Positions 45,289 to 56,443 of a DNA stretch of 64,000 bases are shown one piece after another. The DNA lies in the NCBI GenBank assembly GCA_949317995.1, contig OX439043.1:59227339-59291338 (forward strand). The letters are read 5' to 3'. The notes beneath the pieces were generated by a model. That model saw only the letters and a list, made by a program, of their open reading frames with translations. It ran no database searches and was not told where the DNA came from. The translations under genes and the position numbers were made by a program. Source of the stretch: Acholoe squamosa (lineage: Eukaryota; Annelida; Polychaeta; Phyllodocida; Polynoidae). The stretch's first letter is position 1; every line of letters starts with the position of its first letter.

Positions 45289-47301
45289 ATGCCAAAATCG
45301 TGTATAGTAGGTTTGGTAGATCCTGGTCCGCCCCCACCCGTTGCTCCAGCTCAGGGTGTTGGTGTGTGTAATGCTGGAGTAGTAGAACCTGTCCCCCCTG
45401 GTGGTTTCAAGGTGGCAAGTTTACAAACTAAATTTGGTAATGATATTAATATTGAAGCCAACTCTGTTGGTTCGGATGTATCATATATTAGCCCAGTACA
45501 GGGCAAGGTTAGACCATTTTTTACTGTTGCTATAAAAAATTTACCTAGCATCGAAGTGTATGATAGCTGTATAAATGGTGTGTGCAATTGTGTTCACTAT
45601 ATCAATGGGAAAAATTCCCAAATTTTACCTTGCAGAGTTGCCCCATTCTTAACCCAAAAAGGAGTTATTAATATAAATGATAAAGAGGCACTATTCTTAT
45701 GGCAAGGCTTTGTTGAGGGGTTCAGGATAGTGGATCCTGACTGCAATACTTCTTATGATTGCAGAAATTATAAGTCAATCCTCGAGGGAAAATTCTATAA
45801 TGAGTACTGTGGTATATTGCTAGATGAACTAGAGGCTGATCTAGTCTCTAAGAGTGCAGATAAACCCCGTTGTATCCATGCTCTAGGTGGTGTAGAAAAA
45901 TCAAATGGAAAGTTAAGACCCATAACTGACTGTAGTATGCCTGATAAAATATCTATTAATAATTTTATGGAGACTACTAGCTCGGCATTTTCTTATAATA
46001 GTATTAGCACGGTGACTGCTCAATTGAATAAGAACAATTTCATGAGTGTTGTGGATTTAAAGTCAGCTTATAGGTCTATAAATGTGTATGCACCTCACAC
46101 TTCCATGCAAGGTTTCAGATGGAATTTTGGGCATGGGGAGGAGTATTATGTGAGTAACAGGTTAACTTTTGGCCTGAAATGTGCCCCGTATATCTTTAAT
46201 AGAATTTCTGATTTTATTGTAGAGGTGGCAAAATTCTACGGTGTAGAAAAAATTGTAAATTATCTGGACGATTTTATCGTAATTGCTGATACTTATGATG
46301 AGTGTCTTAGACAGAGGAATTTATTAATGGAGTGTATGGCGTACATGGGTTTTGTAGTATCCAAAGAAAAGGTGACCGACCCATCTCAATTTTGTAAATT
46401 CTTAGGCATTAACATAGATTCAGTTAAGTTGGAACTGTCTTTGCCTATTGAAAAGGTTGAAAAAATGGAGAATCTCTTATTAGATAATGTTAATAAGAAA
46501 TTTATTTCTAAAAAGAACTTAGAGAGAATAGGTGGTTTAATGTCTTTCTGCTCGCAGGTGGTCAAGGGTGGTAGAACTTTTAGTAGGCGAATTTTCGATC
46601 TCTGCGCTCGGGCACGGCCCGGTGGTTATATTAGGGTTTCAGCTTGCACTCGCCAAGACATTCAGTGGTGGCTGGATTTTTGTAGAGTTTTTAACTGTAA
46701 GAGGTTAATTCTAAATGATGTTATTGATACACCTATGTACTCCGATTCATCTATTAGGGGCTTTGGAGCATGGATGGGAGATGATTATTTGTATGGTGAC
46801 TGGACTTCTCATGATAAATTCAACCTAGGTTCAGGTCATTTTTCCCTCCCTCCAATGTTGGATGTTCTACAAAATCATCATAGAAATATAAATGTATACG
46901 AGTTATATCCAGTCATGGTTGGTTTGAAACGTTGGATTTCGAATTATAGAAATAAAAGAATACACTGTATTACTGATAATATGCAGGTTCTAGCTATGAT
47001 AAATACCGGTAGGTCAAAAAATAAGCTTTGTATGGAATGGCTTAGAGAAATTTTTTGGCTTTGTTTCATTAATAATGTGGAGGTGTATGCAACTTATATT
47101 AGGTCAGAGGACAATATCCTGGCCGACCAGCTATCGAGACTTGCATACAAGGGTATGCCTGGTAAATGTATAACTTCTCTCCGTGAAAATGATATGTGTT
47201 GCTTTAATTCCAGAATGGAAAAGGTTACAAAAAAGAAAAGAGTCTCTTTTAGCGAAGGGTGTGTCAGAGAATACGAGGAGGGCAAGGAAACAACAACTTA
47301 A
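45289..47301 (+). CDS. Reverse transcriptase-RNase H of the YR retrotransposon
   Basis: About 670 residues. RT motifs: GKLRPITDCS, SVVDLKSAYRSI, LTFGLKCAPYIF and the catalytic YLDD at about residue 325. An RNase H domain follows, with YSDSS (Asp about 486), an ELYPVMVGLKRW helix, TDNMQVLAMI and EDNILADQLSR. It copies the element RNA and removes the template strand. The frame ends soon after RNase H, so no methyltransferase domain fits. It overlaps the next ORF by about 110 nt in another frame. Confidence 0.92.
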   Translation: MPKSCIVGLVDPGPPPPVAPAQGVGVCNAGVVEPVPPGGFKVASLQTKFGNDINIEANSVGSDVSYISPVQGKVRPFFTVAIKNLPSIEVYDSCINGVCNCVHYINGKNSQILPCRVAPFLTQKGVININDKEALFLWQGFVEGFRIVDPDCNTSYDCRNYKSILEGKFYNEYCGILLDELEADLVSKSADKPRCIHALGGVEKSNGKLRPITDCSMPDKISINNFMETTSSAFSYNSISTVTAQLNKNNFMSVVDLKSAYRSINVYAPHTSMQGFRWNFGHGEEYYVSNRLTFGLKCAPYIFNRISDFIVEVAKFYGVEKIVNYLDDFIVIADTYDECLRQRNLLMECMAYMGFVVSKEKVTDPSQFCKFLGINIDSVKLELSLPIEKVEKMENLLLDNVNKKFISKKNLERIGGLMSFCSQVVKGGRTFSRRIFDLCARARPGGYIRVSACTRQDIQWWLDFCRVFNCKRLILNDVIDTPMYSDSSIRGFGAWMGDDYLYGDWTSHDKFNLGSGHFSLPPMLDVLQNHHRNINVYELYPVMVGLKRWISNYRNKRIHCITDNMQVLAMINTGRSKNKLCMEWLREIFWLCFINNVEVYATYIRSEDNILADQLSRLAYKGMPGKCITSLRENDMCCFNSRMEKVTKKKRVSFSEGCVREYEEGKETTT

Positions 47302-48136
47302 AAGGTACAAAAAATTTTGTGATAAATTTAATTTACCTAAATTTCCTTGTTCTCCCTCACAGGCTGCTACATATGCAGTATATTTATCTAGTTATATGAA
47401 ACCTTCTTCTGTGAGAAATTATTTATCATCCATTTGGTATCATCAAAAACTTAGTGGTGGCTTAGACCATAGCAGTAATTTCATGCTAAAAAAGGTTTTG
47501 GATGGTATTGATAGAAATTATTCTGTTCCGGCTAGGGTTACTCACCCATTGAGTCCAAGAGAAATGTTATGTATCAGATCGTATTTGGATCTCTCCAACA
47601 GGGCTGACTTGAAGTTCTGGTTAGCTATTCTGTTATGTTATAGAGGTGTCCTTAGAATAGGACATGTTGTATCTTCTCCTCATACACTACGGGTAGGTGA
47701 TGTAAAAATGTTTAAAAGTTATGCTAGTCTTCGCATTAAGACCTCTAAAACTGATCAACTTGGTGCCCATGCGTTTAACATATACTTATGTAGGGATGAT
47801 ACCTCATTGTTATGTCCTTGTAGAGAGTTAGGAAAATTGTGCACAGGTAGGGCTGTGAATGATTATTTATTTAAAATTAATGGTTTTCCTCTACAGTACC
47901 AATATATTAATTCTAGACTGAAGTCTTTATCTATACGTGCTGGTATCAAGGGTTCGGTCTCCACCCATTCACTTAGGCACGGTGGGGCTACTATGTTAAA
48001 GGACGCAGGACTGAGTATAGAGTCTATTAAGAGGAAGGTAAATTGGAAATCTAATTCTGTTTTTAAATATTTACACAACCATAAAATTGAACTTTTGGAG
48101 TTAGATAGACTTTGCCAATCTCAATTGCATTGCTGA
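47189..48136 (+). CDS. Tyrosine recombinase of the YR retrotransposon
   Basis: About 315 residues, phage-integrase fold. An N-terminal SAM-like core-binding part (SPSQAATYAVYLSSYMKPSS, residues about 55-75) is followed by the catalytic domain with Arg in GVLRIGH (about 156), HSLRHGG (His260, Arg263) and the nucleophile Tyr in FKYLHNH (about 294). It would insert a circular DNA copy by recombination, which explains the missing target duplication. It begins inside the RT frame, so it needs a separate start or internal initiation. Confidence 0.92.
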   Translation: MICVALIPEWKRLQKRKESLLAKGVSENTRRARKQQLKRYKKFCDKFNLPKFPCSPSQAATYAVYLSSYMKPSSVRNYLSSIWYHQKLSGGLDHSSNFMLKKVLDGIDRNYSVPARVTHPLSPREMLCIRSYLDLSNRADLKFWLAILLCYRGVLRIGHVVSSPHTLRVGDVKMFKSYASLRIKTSKTDQLGAHAFNIYLCRDDTSLLCPCRELGKLCTGRAVNDYLFKINGFPLQYQYINSRLKSLSIRAGIKGSVSTHSLRHGGATMLKDAGLSIESIKRKVNWKSNSVFKYLHNHKIELLELDRLCQSQLHC

Positions 48137-48180
48137 TTGGTATGTGTTTTCACATGTGTTTGGCGTGTTTTATGTGTTTT

Positions 48181-48360
48181 GGCATGTATGGTGCTGATAG
48201 CCCCAAGGTCAGTAACCCACCAAACTCATGTGTTTCTGTGATGGATCATTTATTACTTGTACATTATATTAATACCTTTTATTACCGGTACATCCTAGTA
48301 TTTATTGATAGCTTATCTATTTATTACCGGTATAACTTTCCCTGGTAGCGAGATAACTTA
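48181..48360 (+). repeat. Split direct repeat B1
   Basis: 180 bp, GGCATGTATGG to GAGATAACTTA, joined directly to A2. TTTATTACCGGTA occurs twice within it. Confidence 0.9.
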
Positions 48361-48566
48361 TGGAACTATATACACCCGTGTATATTTATATAATTAGCCG
48401 CGGACGGTTAGGGACTACTTGCAGCGCGGAGTGGTATCTATGAGGTCATCGATGACGTCATGGTAAATATTCCTCCAGTATATAAGGGGGAGTTTTCATG
48501 TAACGGTCAATTGGCTCGATTCACCTGGACAGGTAACACCACGCTGGGTGTTTCCTTGATTTTTAA
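48361..48566 (+). repeat. Split direct repeat A2
   Basis: 206 bp, same as A1 including CRE and TATA box. A 104-bp spacer separates it from B2. Confidence 0.9.
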
Positions 48567-48670
48567 ATCTTACTGTTATTACTATTGTTGTTACTATACT
48601 ATTGTTATTATATTATGCATTTTACTGGCTATGCTTATTGTCAACTAATTATTATAGTTGTTTTAATAAA

Positions 48671-48850
48671 GGCATGTATGGTGCTGATAGCCCCAAGGTC
48701 AGTAACCCACCAAACTCATGTGTTTCTGTGATGGATCATTTATTACTTGTACATTATATTAATACCTTTTATTACCGGTACATCCTAGTATTTATTGATA
48801 GCTTATCTATTTATTACCGGTATAACTTTCCCTGGTAGCGAGATAACTTA
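48671..48850 (+). repeat. Split direct repeat B2 (right end)
   Basis: 180 bp, same as B1; followed by a short TA run that belongs to the target. Confidence 0.9.
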
Positions 48851-48946
48851 TATATATATATATATAAAAGACACCTGGGGTTATATGGGTTTGAAGCTCT
48901 ACATGGCCCAGTGCTAGGCTCTCCATCCCGGTTATGGCAGACAAAT

Positions 48947-49092
48947 CAGTGACGGATTTAGAGGGGACGTGGGGGCCCCAGTACTTAAGAGTTTTACATA
49001 TTTTGGACCCCAAAATTTGCCCAAAAATAGGGGGTGCGCCCCCTCCTTTTAGGCCGTGCCCCCTCCTTATCCAAATCCTGGATCCGCCACTG
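48947..49092. mobile_element. CAGTGACGGATTT/GGATCCGCCACTG MITE with target duplication
   Basis: Begins CAGTGACGGATTTAG and ends CTGGATCCGCCACTG, with ACAAAT directly on both sides (48941-48946, 49093-49098). 146 bp. Inside it has GGGGGTGCGCCCCC. The CAGTG ends suggest a hAT-like source, though the duplication seen is 6 bp and hAT usually gives 8. Lies about 100 bp from the YR retrotransposon. Confidence 0.8.
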
Positions 49093-49098
49093 ACAAAT

Positions 49099-52000
49099 GA
49101 CTTAAAACAGGTCTGTCCATCTATCACTATGCCTATGTAGTTATGGATGTTAAAGAACCATTGCCTCGTTAAAAGTGTAGGGGCGTGCTTTCTACCTTCT
49201 CATAGATTCGGTCATCATCACACTTCTTCCATTTACAGGTACTTATAATGTTTGTTTGGTCTGGATCTTCATCATATAAAAGGTGCCTCTGAACACTCCA
49301 TTCTTTGTGGCTTAAAAAACTTCACATAAAAAAAAAGAAAAAAAAAGTTATGTATACAAGAAATGTCACTTCCAGGGCTCCGTAGTAATGGCATGTCTCT
49401 GGTGTTTCCATGAATATGACTTTATCAGACAGTAGTAAAAGAAGTATCTATATTGAATACATATCCAACAGCTCATCTTGTTTTAAGCATTGCATCCAAA
49501 ATACACATACAATGTATCAATATTTACTACAAATATATTAGATTTGATCTAAGACAATATCTAACAGCAAAACTACAGTCTATAAGTGTGTACACGTGGC
49601 ATTTGGTAGGACACGGTTAGATGCTGATGTAACTTTATATGAGTGTCCCTTCAAGCCTACCAATCACATAAAAAAAAGACTGACTTCCTCGTTCCCATTT
49701 CCTTACAATATGAGCGGCCATGCAAAAAAAGATACTCTTTATTCCTTTACAGAGATCATCCATTCTCTGTGGCTTGTTACAGATGGCAGTGCCTGGTATA
49801 GACTGTTCTAGGATGTGTACACACATCCTCATTCTCCCACCTGTTCTGAGGGATGTACCTCAGTACCTGGCCGATAAACCCTGAGTCTTTGACTCTGCAC
49901 CCTATGCTCCCATCTGGAGGACCACAAGTCACAGATATACATATGTAAACATAAACAAAGGTCATACTCTAACATGCTCAAAGGATAAAACCAGTGCCTA
50001 TGTCACTATAGCTGTATGCGTGTTTCATTCAGGAAACAGTTCGTCCTACAGGCCCATTTGTCATTCTGAATAATTATGGTCGATTATCACAAAGTTGGCC
50101 ATTCACCATTCTGCATTACTGCAATTTTCATTGACATCAATTAAGTAACTTAAGTGCTTAGGATACCAAGTTTTGTTAAGCTAAGAGACTTCATGTTATA
50201 TACGTTACACATCCCTGTGCATTAAGCTATTTGGTTGTTATCAGAGCTTTGCATAGCATAGGTCATATAGAAATTATCAACAGGAATTTGAAGAAGTGGT
50301 TTGATCATAGATTTGTTCTTTAAAAAAGTCATTTATCGTAAATGTCCAGAACTCCCCTCGCTTCTGGTCTATTTAGATTATGACACCTTTTTTATATAAA
50401 GTTTGGTTTCAATATCAGGCGGGAATTATTCTAATGGGGAGTGGCAATGGCATCGACCTGGTATTTCCATGCACAGGAATTAGTATATTCAGGGAGTACA
50501 AATAAAAGGAACTTATAAAGGGGCTATACTTCACCCGTCTATAGGACCAGATCAATCTAGAGCATTAGACAAGAGCAGTGGAAGAAGTATTAGATGTTAT
50601 TAAATCACCAAGCAACTCTCTCTTTTTTTTGTCAAAGCCTTCCACCTGAATTACACATATATTACCGGTAATATATTCGTACTGAAAACGTATGGAATTT
50701 GCCATGAGATTTGATCTATGACAGTATTTAATAAGCTAACAAACTTCATAACCTGCACACCACCCTGTGCATATTCCATAGTTCCAAACTCTTTTTTTTT
50801 ATGTTGGCCAAAATTATGAGAATCAGCCAAATGCTAATATATAGGAAACAGAGTTTGGTGCGTATTTCCAAGCTGGTGGCGAGGAGGTGGAGTTATGTGT
50901 GGTGTGGGGGTTGAGACATGATGAACTATTATGGGAATGTCAATATCCTGATGTACATAGTTGTCATAAGTGAATTTGTAGGACCAGGTCTCCACCCACC
51001 TAATGATGTTTGAAGGCACCCAGGAGGATTATTATTTTCCTCCTGCATGACAAGACGCTAACGTTGTCACATACACCATGAGAGACAGTTCACAAACAGA
51101 ATAGTGCAAATTATGCGTATAATTCTAGGCATCAGATAACTAGCTAGATTGCTAAGGTTATGTCCTTAACCAATCAAACCAAGGTCACCCATCACTAGCC
51201 TGTAGGACCTAGGGTACGTCCAGTGGTTGGGACCTATGGGAGGGGGGCACTCTCCCTTGGTTTGGGTACCAATTGTGGTACTGACCCCAAGTAGCGGTGT
51301 CGTCACTGTGCCCAAAAGGGGGGGGGAGGGAGCTGTCAATTGAGTTTGATTTTGAAGATCAGGGGCTTTTGATACCTCTTATGACTTGAATGTCATTTAA
51401 AGAACCTCACCCCAGGGCCGTGAGGTTCCTAAATCTTATCACCTTAGGTATTTTACATGGATGATGGCCCCACAAGAGGGGGCTGTTATCAGACTTGTTG
51501 AAAATTGGGGCTGTAAAATTAAAGCTGCTCTTTAGGAGGCTGTAAAATAGCCAACAATTGGGAGCTGTAGTTTCAACAGCCCCTTTGGGGTTGGGTTGGG
51601 ACCCCGTCCTTGGTATTTTTTTTCTTGATTTTAACAATAATATACCGCCATGGGTAAAAGGGAGTCTGGATTCTCCTGTTATGAAGGCTCCCCTTTATCT
51701 AATCTAGCATTTTACTGCAGTACATATATTATATTCTGCAAATTCTGACTGGGGGTGGTCAATAAGTGGCAGATCTACTAGAGAATGACTCTGCCATTAA
51801 AATTTTAATCATAGCAATTGCACTCCTTCTGACCGCCTAACCCGTATGTATAAAGCGCGTTATTTTTGGGGTATATTTTCCATATGTTTTCCTTCTTTCT
51901 CTCTTTTTTTTTTGAGGGGGGGGGGTGCTTCCATCCGAAATGGAGTTAATGTGTAGGCATTTTACGATAGCATATCTCCCTTACATATCACCCAATGTAT

Positions 52001-54905
52001 CATTGTCCTAGAGTCCCAAACTTTTTGACACTTTGGCTTCCTGTAATTCTAGTATCTACACATCACTATGCAGCATCCCCGGGGCCACTTAAGACACGAT
52101 AAGAGACCACTGAGTGAGCCCTGGAAGAATCCCCAGCTGTATACAGTGCCATTTATAATGAAAATAGGAACATTTGGTACATGTATTCCTTCTTGTGGGT
52201 TTTACCGAGAGTATCTAAATCCTAGCATAAGGAAAGTGCCAGTGGAGTGTGTGTGTGTATTTTTGTTGTTGTTTTATGTTTGTTTGTTCCAAACCCAATT
52301 TAAGTGAATCACCGCTCAAAGTTTTTTTTTATCATGTAATGTAATTTCTATCGTGTAAGGAAACCACTTTCACCAAAGGCTATGCCATGCACCTTAGAGG
52401 TAGAGCATTCACCAAAAGTAGATAGGTCCAATCTGGGTCCAATCTCCAATTTAGTTTTGGTTATTTCCTTTAAATTAAATGTATGCAATCTTTTATTTTG
52501 AACTATCAGTATTATAAATCCTAGTGGCTGTTCCATGGTATTTATGAGTAACGTAAACCGGATACCCTCGCCCATCTTCCTGTACTTTCCTACATAGGAC
52601 CCTTTGATTACACAACTTGTCATTTGTTCAACCCAAAAATCTAGAATCGTTCAGGGAAGTAATAAAGGGAATGATTAGGGGAAGATCCGCTCACTTCGTC
52701 GCCTTTAAGTTGCAACATACATTTACAAAAATAAATCATACATGGGTCGGGGCAATATCATGGCCATTAGTCACCATGACTTGCACGAACCTTGTAAAAT
52801 AAGAATTCAACCCCTGGCCAGTATTTATAATGAAAATGTCACGAGAACTTAACACTATTTAATCCAAAAACCATTGCGATGTATAGGTTGTACACACATG
52901 TAATTCTTTTTATTAAAAGACCACACTGAAAGAGCAATGAGGCAACTTACAAGTCGACACATCCCCAACGGAGTCTATGGATTGCTATCTAACAATGTGG
53001 AGAGTAAAAAACGAGAGAGAGAGAGGGGGGGGCGTAAGATGGACTAATACTAAGATGGACGTCCATTCGTCGTCAGGATAAACCAATGCATTACCGGAGA
53101 GTAACTCGCCTTTAAAATCACGTGAGGAGTGTATCAGCCTTGAAGCATTGGCATGATGCACTAATTCAGCATGAGTGAGTTATTCACAAGCACCTATTTA
53201 TCGTAATGTAGATAATTAATTATTAATTGGGTGCTCTGCTTGGAAAGTACTTCCTTAAAGTGACTGACCTTTGAGCCTTATCTCATAAAGCACTACGTGA
53301 AACAGATATTTTCCCAAATGTATACATGGATGTATGCATATATCCAATAGTGGCTTTTTGTATCAGCAGGTGGCCTGCCTGGGACCCCGTCTAGGGACGT
53401 GTTTACAGAATGTGCTGTCATTGTGGACATGGTGGAGGTGTTTTTCTGCAAGAACAAAGAACTGTTAATCAGAGACTAAGGTATCATTACAATAGGAACC
53501 TGCTATCAGTCACCCGGATGTAGAGATAGGTGCTGCCTCCTAGCAGTAGTCTGGGCCACATGCTGACAAGCAGTTCACATACTTGTAGATCCATTATAGA
53601 ATGTTTGCTCCTTCCTGGTCTTCCTGTTTGGGTTGGTTCTTTCCTGCAGGGCGACTGTGGAAATGAGATCCTTTACGTCGACTGCTCTTTATCAGAACAT
53701 CAAATTCTATGTTAAATTCCCACGGTCAATCCCCGGGGCTCAAACATTTCCTTAAACATACAAATTATCAACCCATGTAAATCCAGTCAAAAGTTGGTAA
53801 AGAATAACCTCAAGGGTACCATGATGCGGGGGTTGTTTCCCATACCTTCCCATATCCATAAAGGAAGTTTTCTCCTTAAGTGGCAGGGAAGCAAAATACA
53901 AAGCCTATGGTGTGGGCCTAGGGTGTTGGGGGAAGGCGTGTATGCATAAGGGAAATCCAAGGAAATTTGGGGATTTTGATATAGTTCAACGTTAATGACA
54001 ATCAAAGTGTTTACTCGTTTCCAGAAATGAATCTCCTAATTATTTTGAGGAAGGCAAAAACATAATCTACCTTTCGTGTATGGGATGAGGATGCCCCTCC
54101 CTGGCCTCCCTCCAATCCCTCCCCTCCCTCCCCCTCCCGGCACACCCACACCTGGGTGGCCAATAGCTCCATCCCTGATGCACGGTCCGCTTCATTCTAG
54201 CTAAAATAACAACTTTTCTATCAATAACCAGATCGAAAAGTGTGCAGTATTCAGTAATTAGCTGTGAATAGACTCTAGGTGCAAAGACAGGTGGCTAGTG
54301 AGCATGGCCTGCTGTTAGATGGCTGTTACCAATGCTTCAGCACGTCACACAAAGAATCATGTAAGGGGAACCTCTTAAAGCAGATGCTATCTCTACTCCC
54401 TCACGTCTCAAAGGAACACGCCCATAACAAGTATGTGTATCATGACAGACATGATACCACAGGTGTAACACCTGCTGTACACAACACAGCTTGTATCACT
54501 ATTTATCCTTTTAGCACCACACTCCCACTATGAAGGTTTTACATGTATTTATCTATTTATTTTTTAGATTCTAACGCAGTCCCTGATATGAATTAAGCTG
54601 AAATTGCATTGAATTATTCTGATTGATTGTTTTTTTCATTTTATTGACATATAATATTTTCATGCCACAGGGAGCCTTTAAAGAAAAATGTCAACTAGTC
54701 CCAATTAGAATAGTGATATCAATTTATCAACCATTGTTCATGAATGAGTGTATAGGACTGGTGAGTTACTCATCAGGGATACATTCATGTATCATGAAGC
54801 CAAAGTGGTGCCTATACACATGGATAATAACTGGCGGAGTAACAGAGGGGTTTTAAAAATCGACGACCGTAGAGTGACAGAGTGGCACTGCATCAATCAC
54901 AAAAT
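49099..54905. other. FUOM: Long unannotated stretch (probable FUOM intron)
   Basis: No exon matching the rest of FUOM was found. It contains a G run at 51321, a T tract plus G run at 51904-51928, a GA tract at 53012-53031 and a C/T-rich patch at 54095-54140. Weakly similar segments near 49540, 50180 and 50715 (GATTTGATCTA, AAGCTAA..ACTTCAT) hint at an old local duplication. Confidence 0.4.
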
Positions 54906-55016
54906 GGCAGGGGCGGATACAGGGGGGGGCAAACGGGCCTTGCCCCCCCCCCCCCCACAAAAAAAAGGAGGAGGAGGAAGAAGAGAAAAAGAGGAGGAAA
55001 GGGAGAGGGAGGCAAG
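54906..55016. repeat. G run, C run and polypurine tract with CAGGGGCGGATAC end
   Basis: Starts CAGGGGCGGATACAGG, like the left end of the CAGTGGCGGATCC family, then a 14-base C run and a GGAGGAGGAGGAAGAAGAG-type purine tract of about 50 bp. No right end seen. Confidence 0.5.
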
Positions 55017-55799
55017 ATATGGTGTTCCATATACCATTAGAAAGCTTAGATCATAAGGAAATGATCTAAGCTAATGTTGGCTTCTCAAATAGATGCAATG
55101 AAAACTGAGCCTCATTTTCACAATTTCAAAAGAATTGTTTCTCTTCTCCATGGTTCAAATGAACCTTCCAGTCACCCCCTCCCCCACATACATCCTATCC
55201 CTTCTGGTATGTCTTGTCCCTTGCTTTTTGCTGTAATAACACATCATTGGAACCTCATGCTTACTCTTCTGGAAGGCAATAATGTCAACATGATGCATGT
55301 GCACTGTATGTATCACTGGTGAGTCCCTTGCAAAGTTCCCATGTGAAGTCTCTACTATGATAATCAGACTTCCCAGCAATAATATTCCCACTTCAGAATA
55401 CCAAGCAAGTGTAATCATGAAAGTAACAGATAGAAATCAGAGTAAAATAAGAACTCCTCTATTGATGTACCAATGTAATAGTTATGTCATTTCAATGAAC
55501 CAAACCGTATATCTGTATTAAAATTTAGATAGTGCACAAAGATAGATAAATTCAAACTGATTGTGGTCAGCCTACCAACACCCCCACCCCCATATCCATT
55601 ACTTAAAAGCTAACCCACCTCCCAGTCTACATGCTCCTGTGAACCTAATCAGGATGGTGCATAGTTCCTCAGGGAAGATTTCTCACTTTTCCCTTCTTGC
55701 ACCTGGGTTCAACTTTTCTGGTCCAATGAGAATTCATTTTGTCACGTTGTGGGGGGTGATCTTTGTTAAGTTGTCAACCAAGGATATTTATCCCAAGAC

Positions 55800-56443
55800 A
55801 GCACCAGAAGGCACCATTTAACCTCCAAGATTGCAATTTTTTTCCTGGAGGAACCCCCAGACCAACCACCTTTCCTTCAATGAGGATTGCAACTCAGACA
55901 ATATTCTGGTAAATTGTGAAAATGCATTGGTTTCACAATTTTCTTTTGGAGAGTGGGGGTGGGAGAGTGCATACCAATACATAACATGATGTTCCAGAAT
56001 GCCTCAGAATGCACCATTTCACGTCTTATATTTCAGAATTGTCTTGGGGTCCAAGCCCCTCAAACCCCAAAATTCTAAGTGTTAGTACAAGTTTTCCATT
56101 TTAAAAGGGGTTCAATAATGCACCAGAATGAAAATTTGGTATACGTCCCCAAGTTCCTTCAGGGATAGATGACATGTATGTCACATATGAAGGATCTTTA
56201 ACATAAAAACTGATTTCTAACCTAAAGTCGTACAGACCTGACACTTAATATGTTTAATTAGAATGCATCAGAATGCACCATTTTAAGTATAAATCCTCAA
56301 AAATTTCTTGGGGGGCATGCCCCCAAAACCCCCTAGTTTAACCGCTGCACTCACTTTGCTTGCAGTGCTCAGGGGCATTGAGTATCTCACTGCTGTCACT
56401 AGGTCATGCCCCCCCCCCCTAGAGAATCCTGGATCCGCCACTG
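55800..56443. repeat. Worn array with GAATGCACCATTT subunits, ending GGATCCGCCACTG
   Basis: Three subunits start near 55808, 56005 and 56271 (CACCATTTAACCTC, GCACCATTTCACGTC, GCACCATTTTAAG). The last has TTGGGGGGCATGCCCCCAA. The stretch ends in TCCTGGATCCGCCACTG, the right terminus of the family at 48947. The motif TGCATCAGAATGCACCA also occurs, inverted, in the element at 38350. Confidence 0.5.

Larger units (their letters stand above)
43946..48850 (+). mobile_element. Tyrosine-recombinase retrotransposon (DIRS order, PAT/Ngaro type), looks whole
   Basis: 4,905 bp with the split-direct-repeat plan A1-ORFs-B1A2-spacer-B2. A is 206 bp (43946-44151, 48361-48566) and B is 180 bp (48181-48360, 48671-48850); B1 and A2 abut. 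Both repeat pairs look identical by eye, so the insertion is recent. The ORFs in order are a Gag-like protein, RT with RNase H, and a tyrosine recombinase overlapping the RT end. No DDE integrase, no protease and no room for the methyltransferase seen in DIRS and PAT polymerases. No target duplication, as known for this order. Assignment to PAT-like versus Ngaro-like needs a tree. Stands sense in a FUOM intron. Confidence 0.93.

Noticed and set aside
53350-53470. Open segment with an acceptor-like CAG and donor-like GTATC
   Set aside because: Does not match the missing FUOM residues and contains a stop just before the donor.
53649-53715. Segment after CTGCAG reading ALYQNIKF in one frame, vaguely like the FUOM C-terminus
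   Set aside because: The match is four residues, two frames are open and no donor or proper stop context fits; treated as chance.
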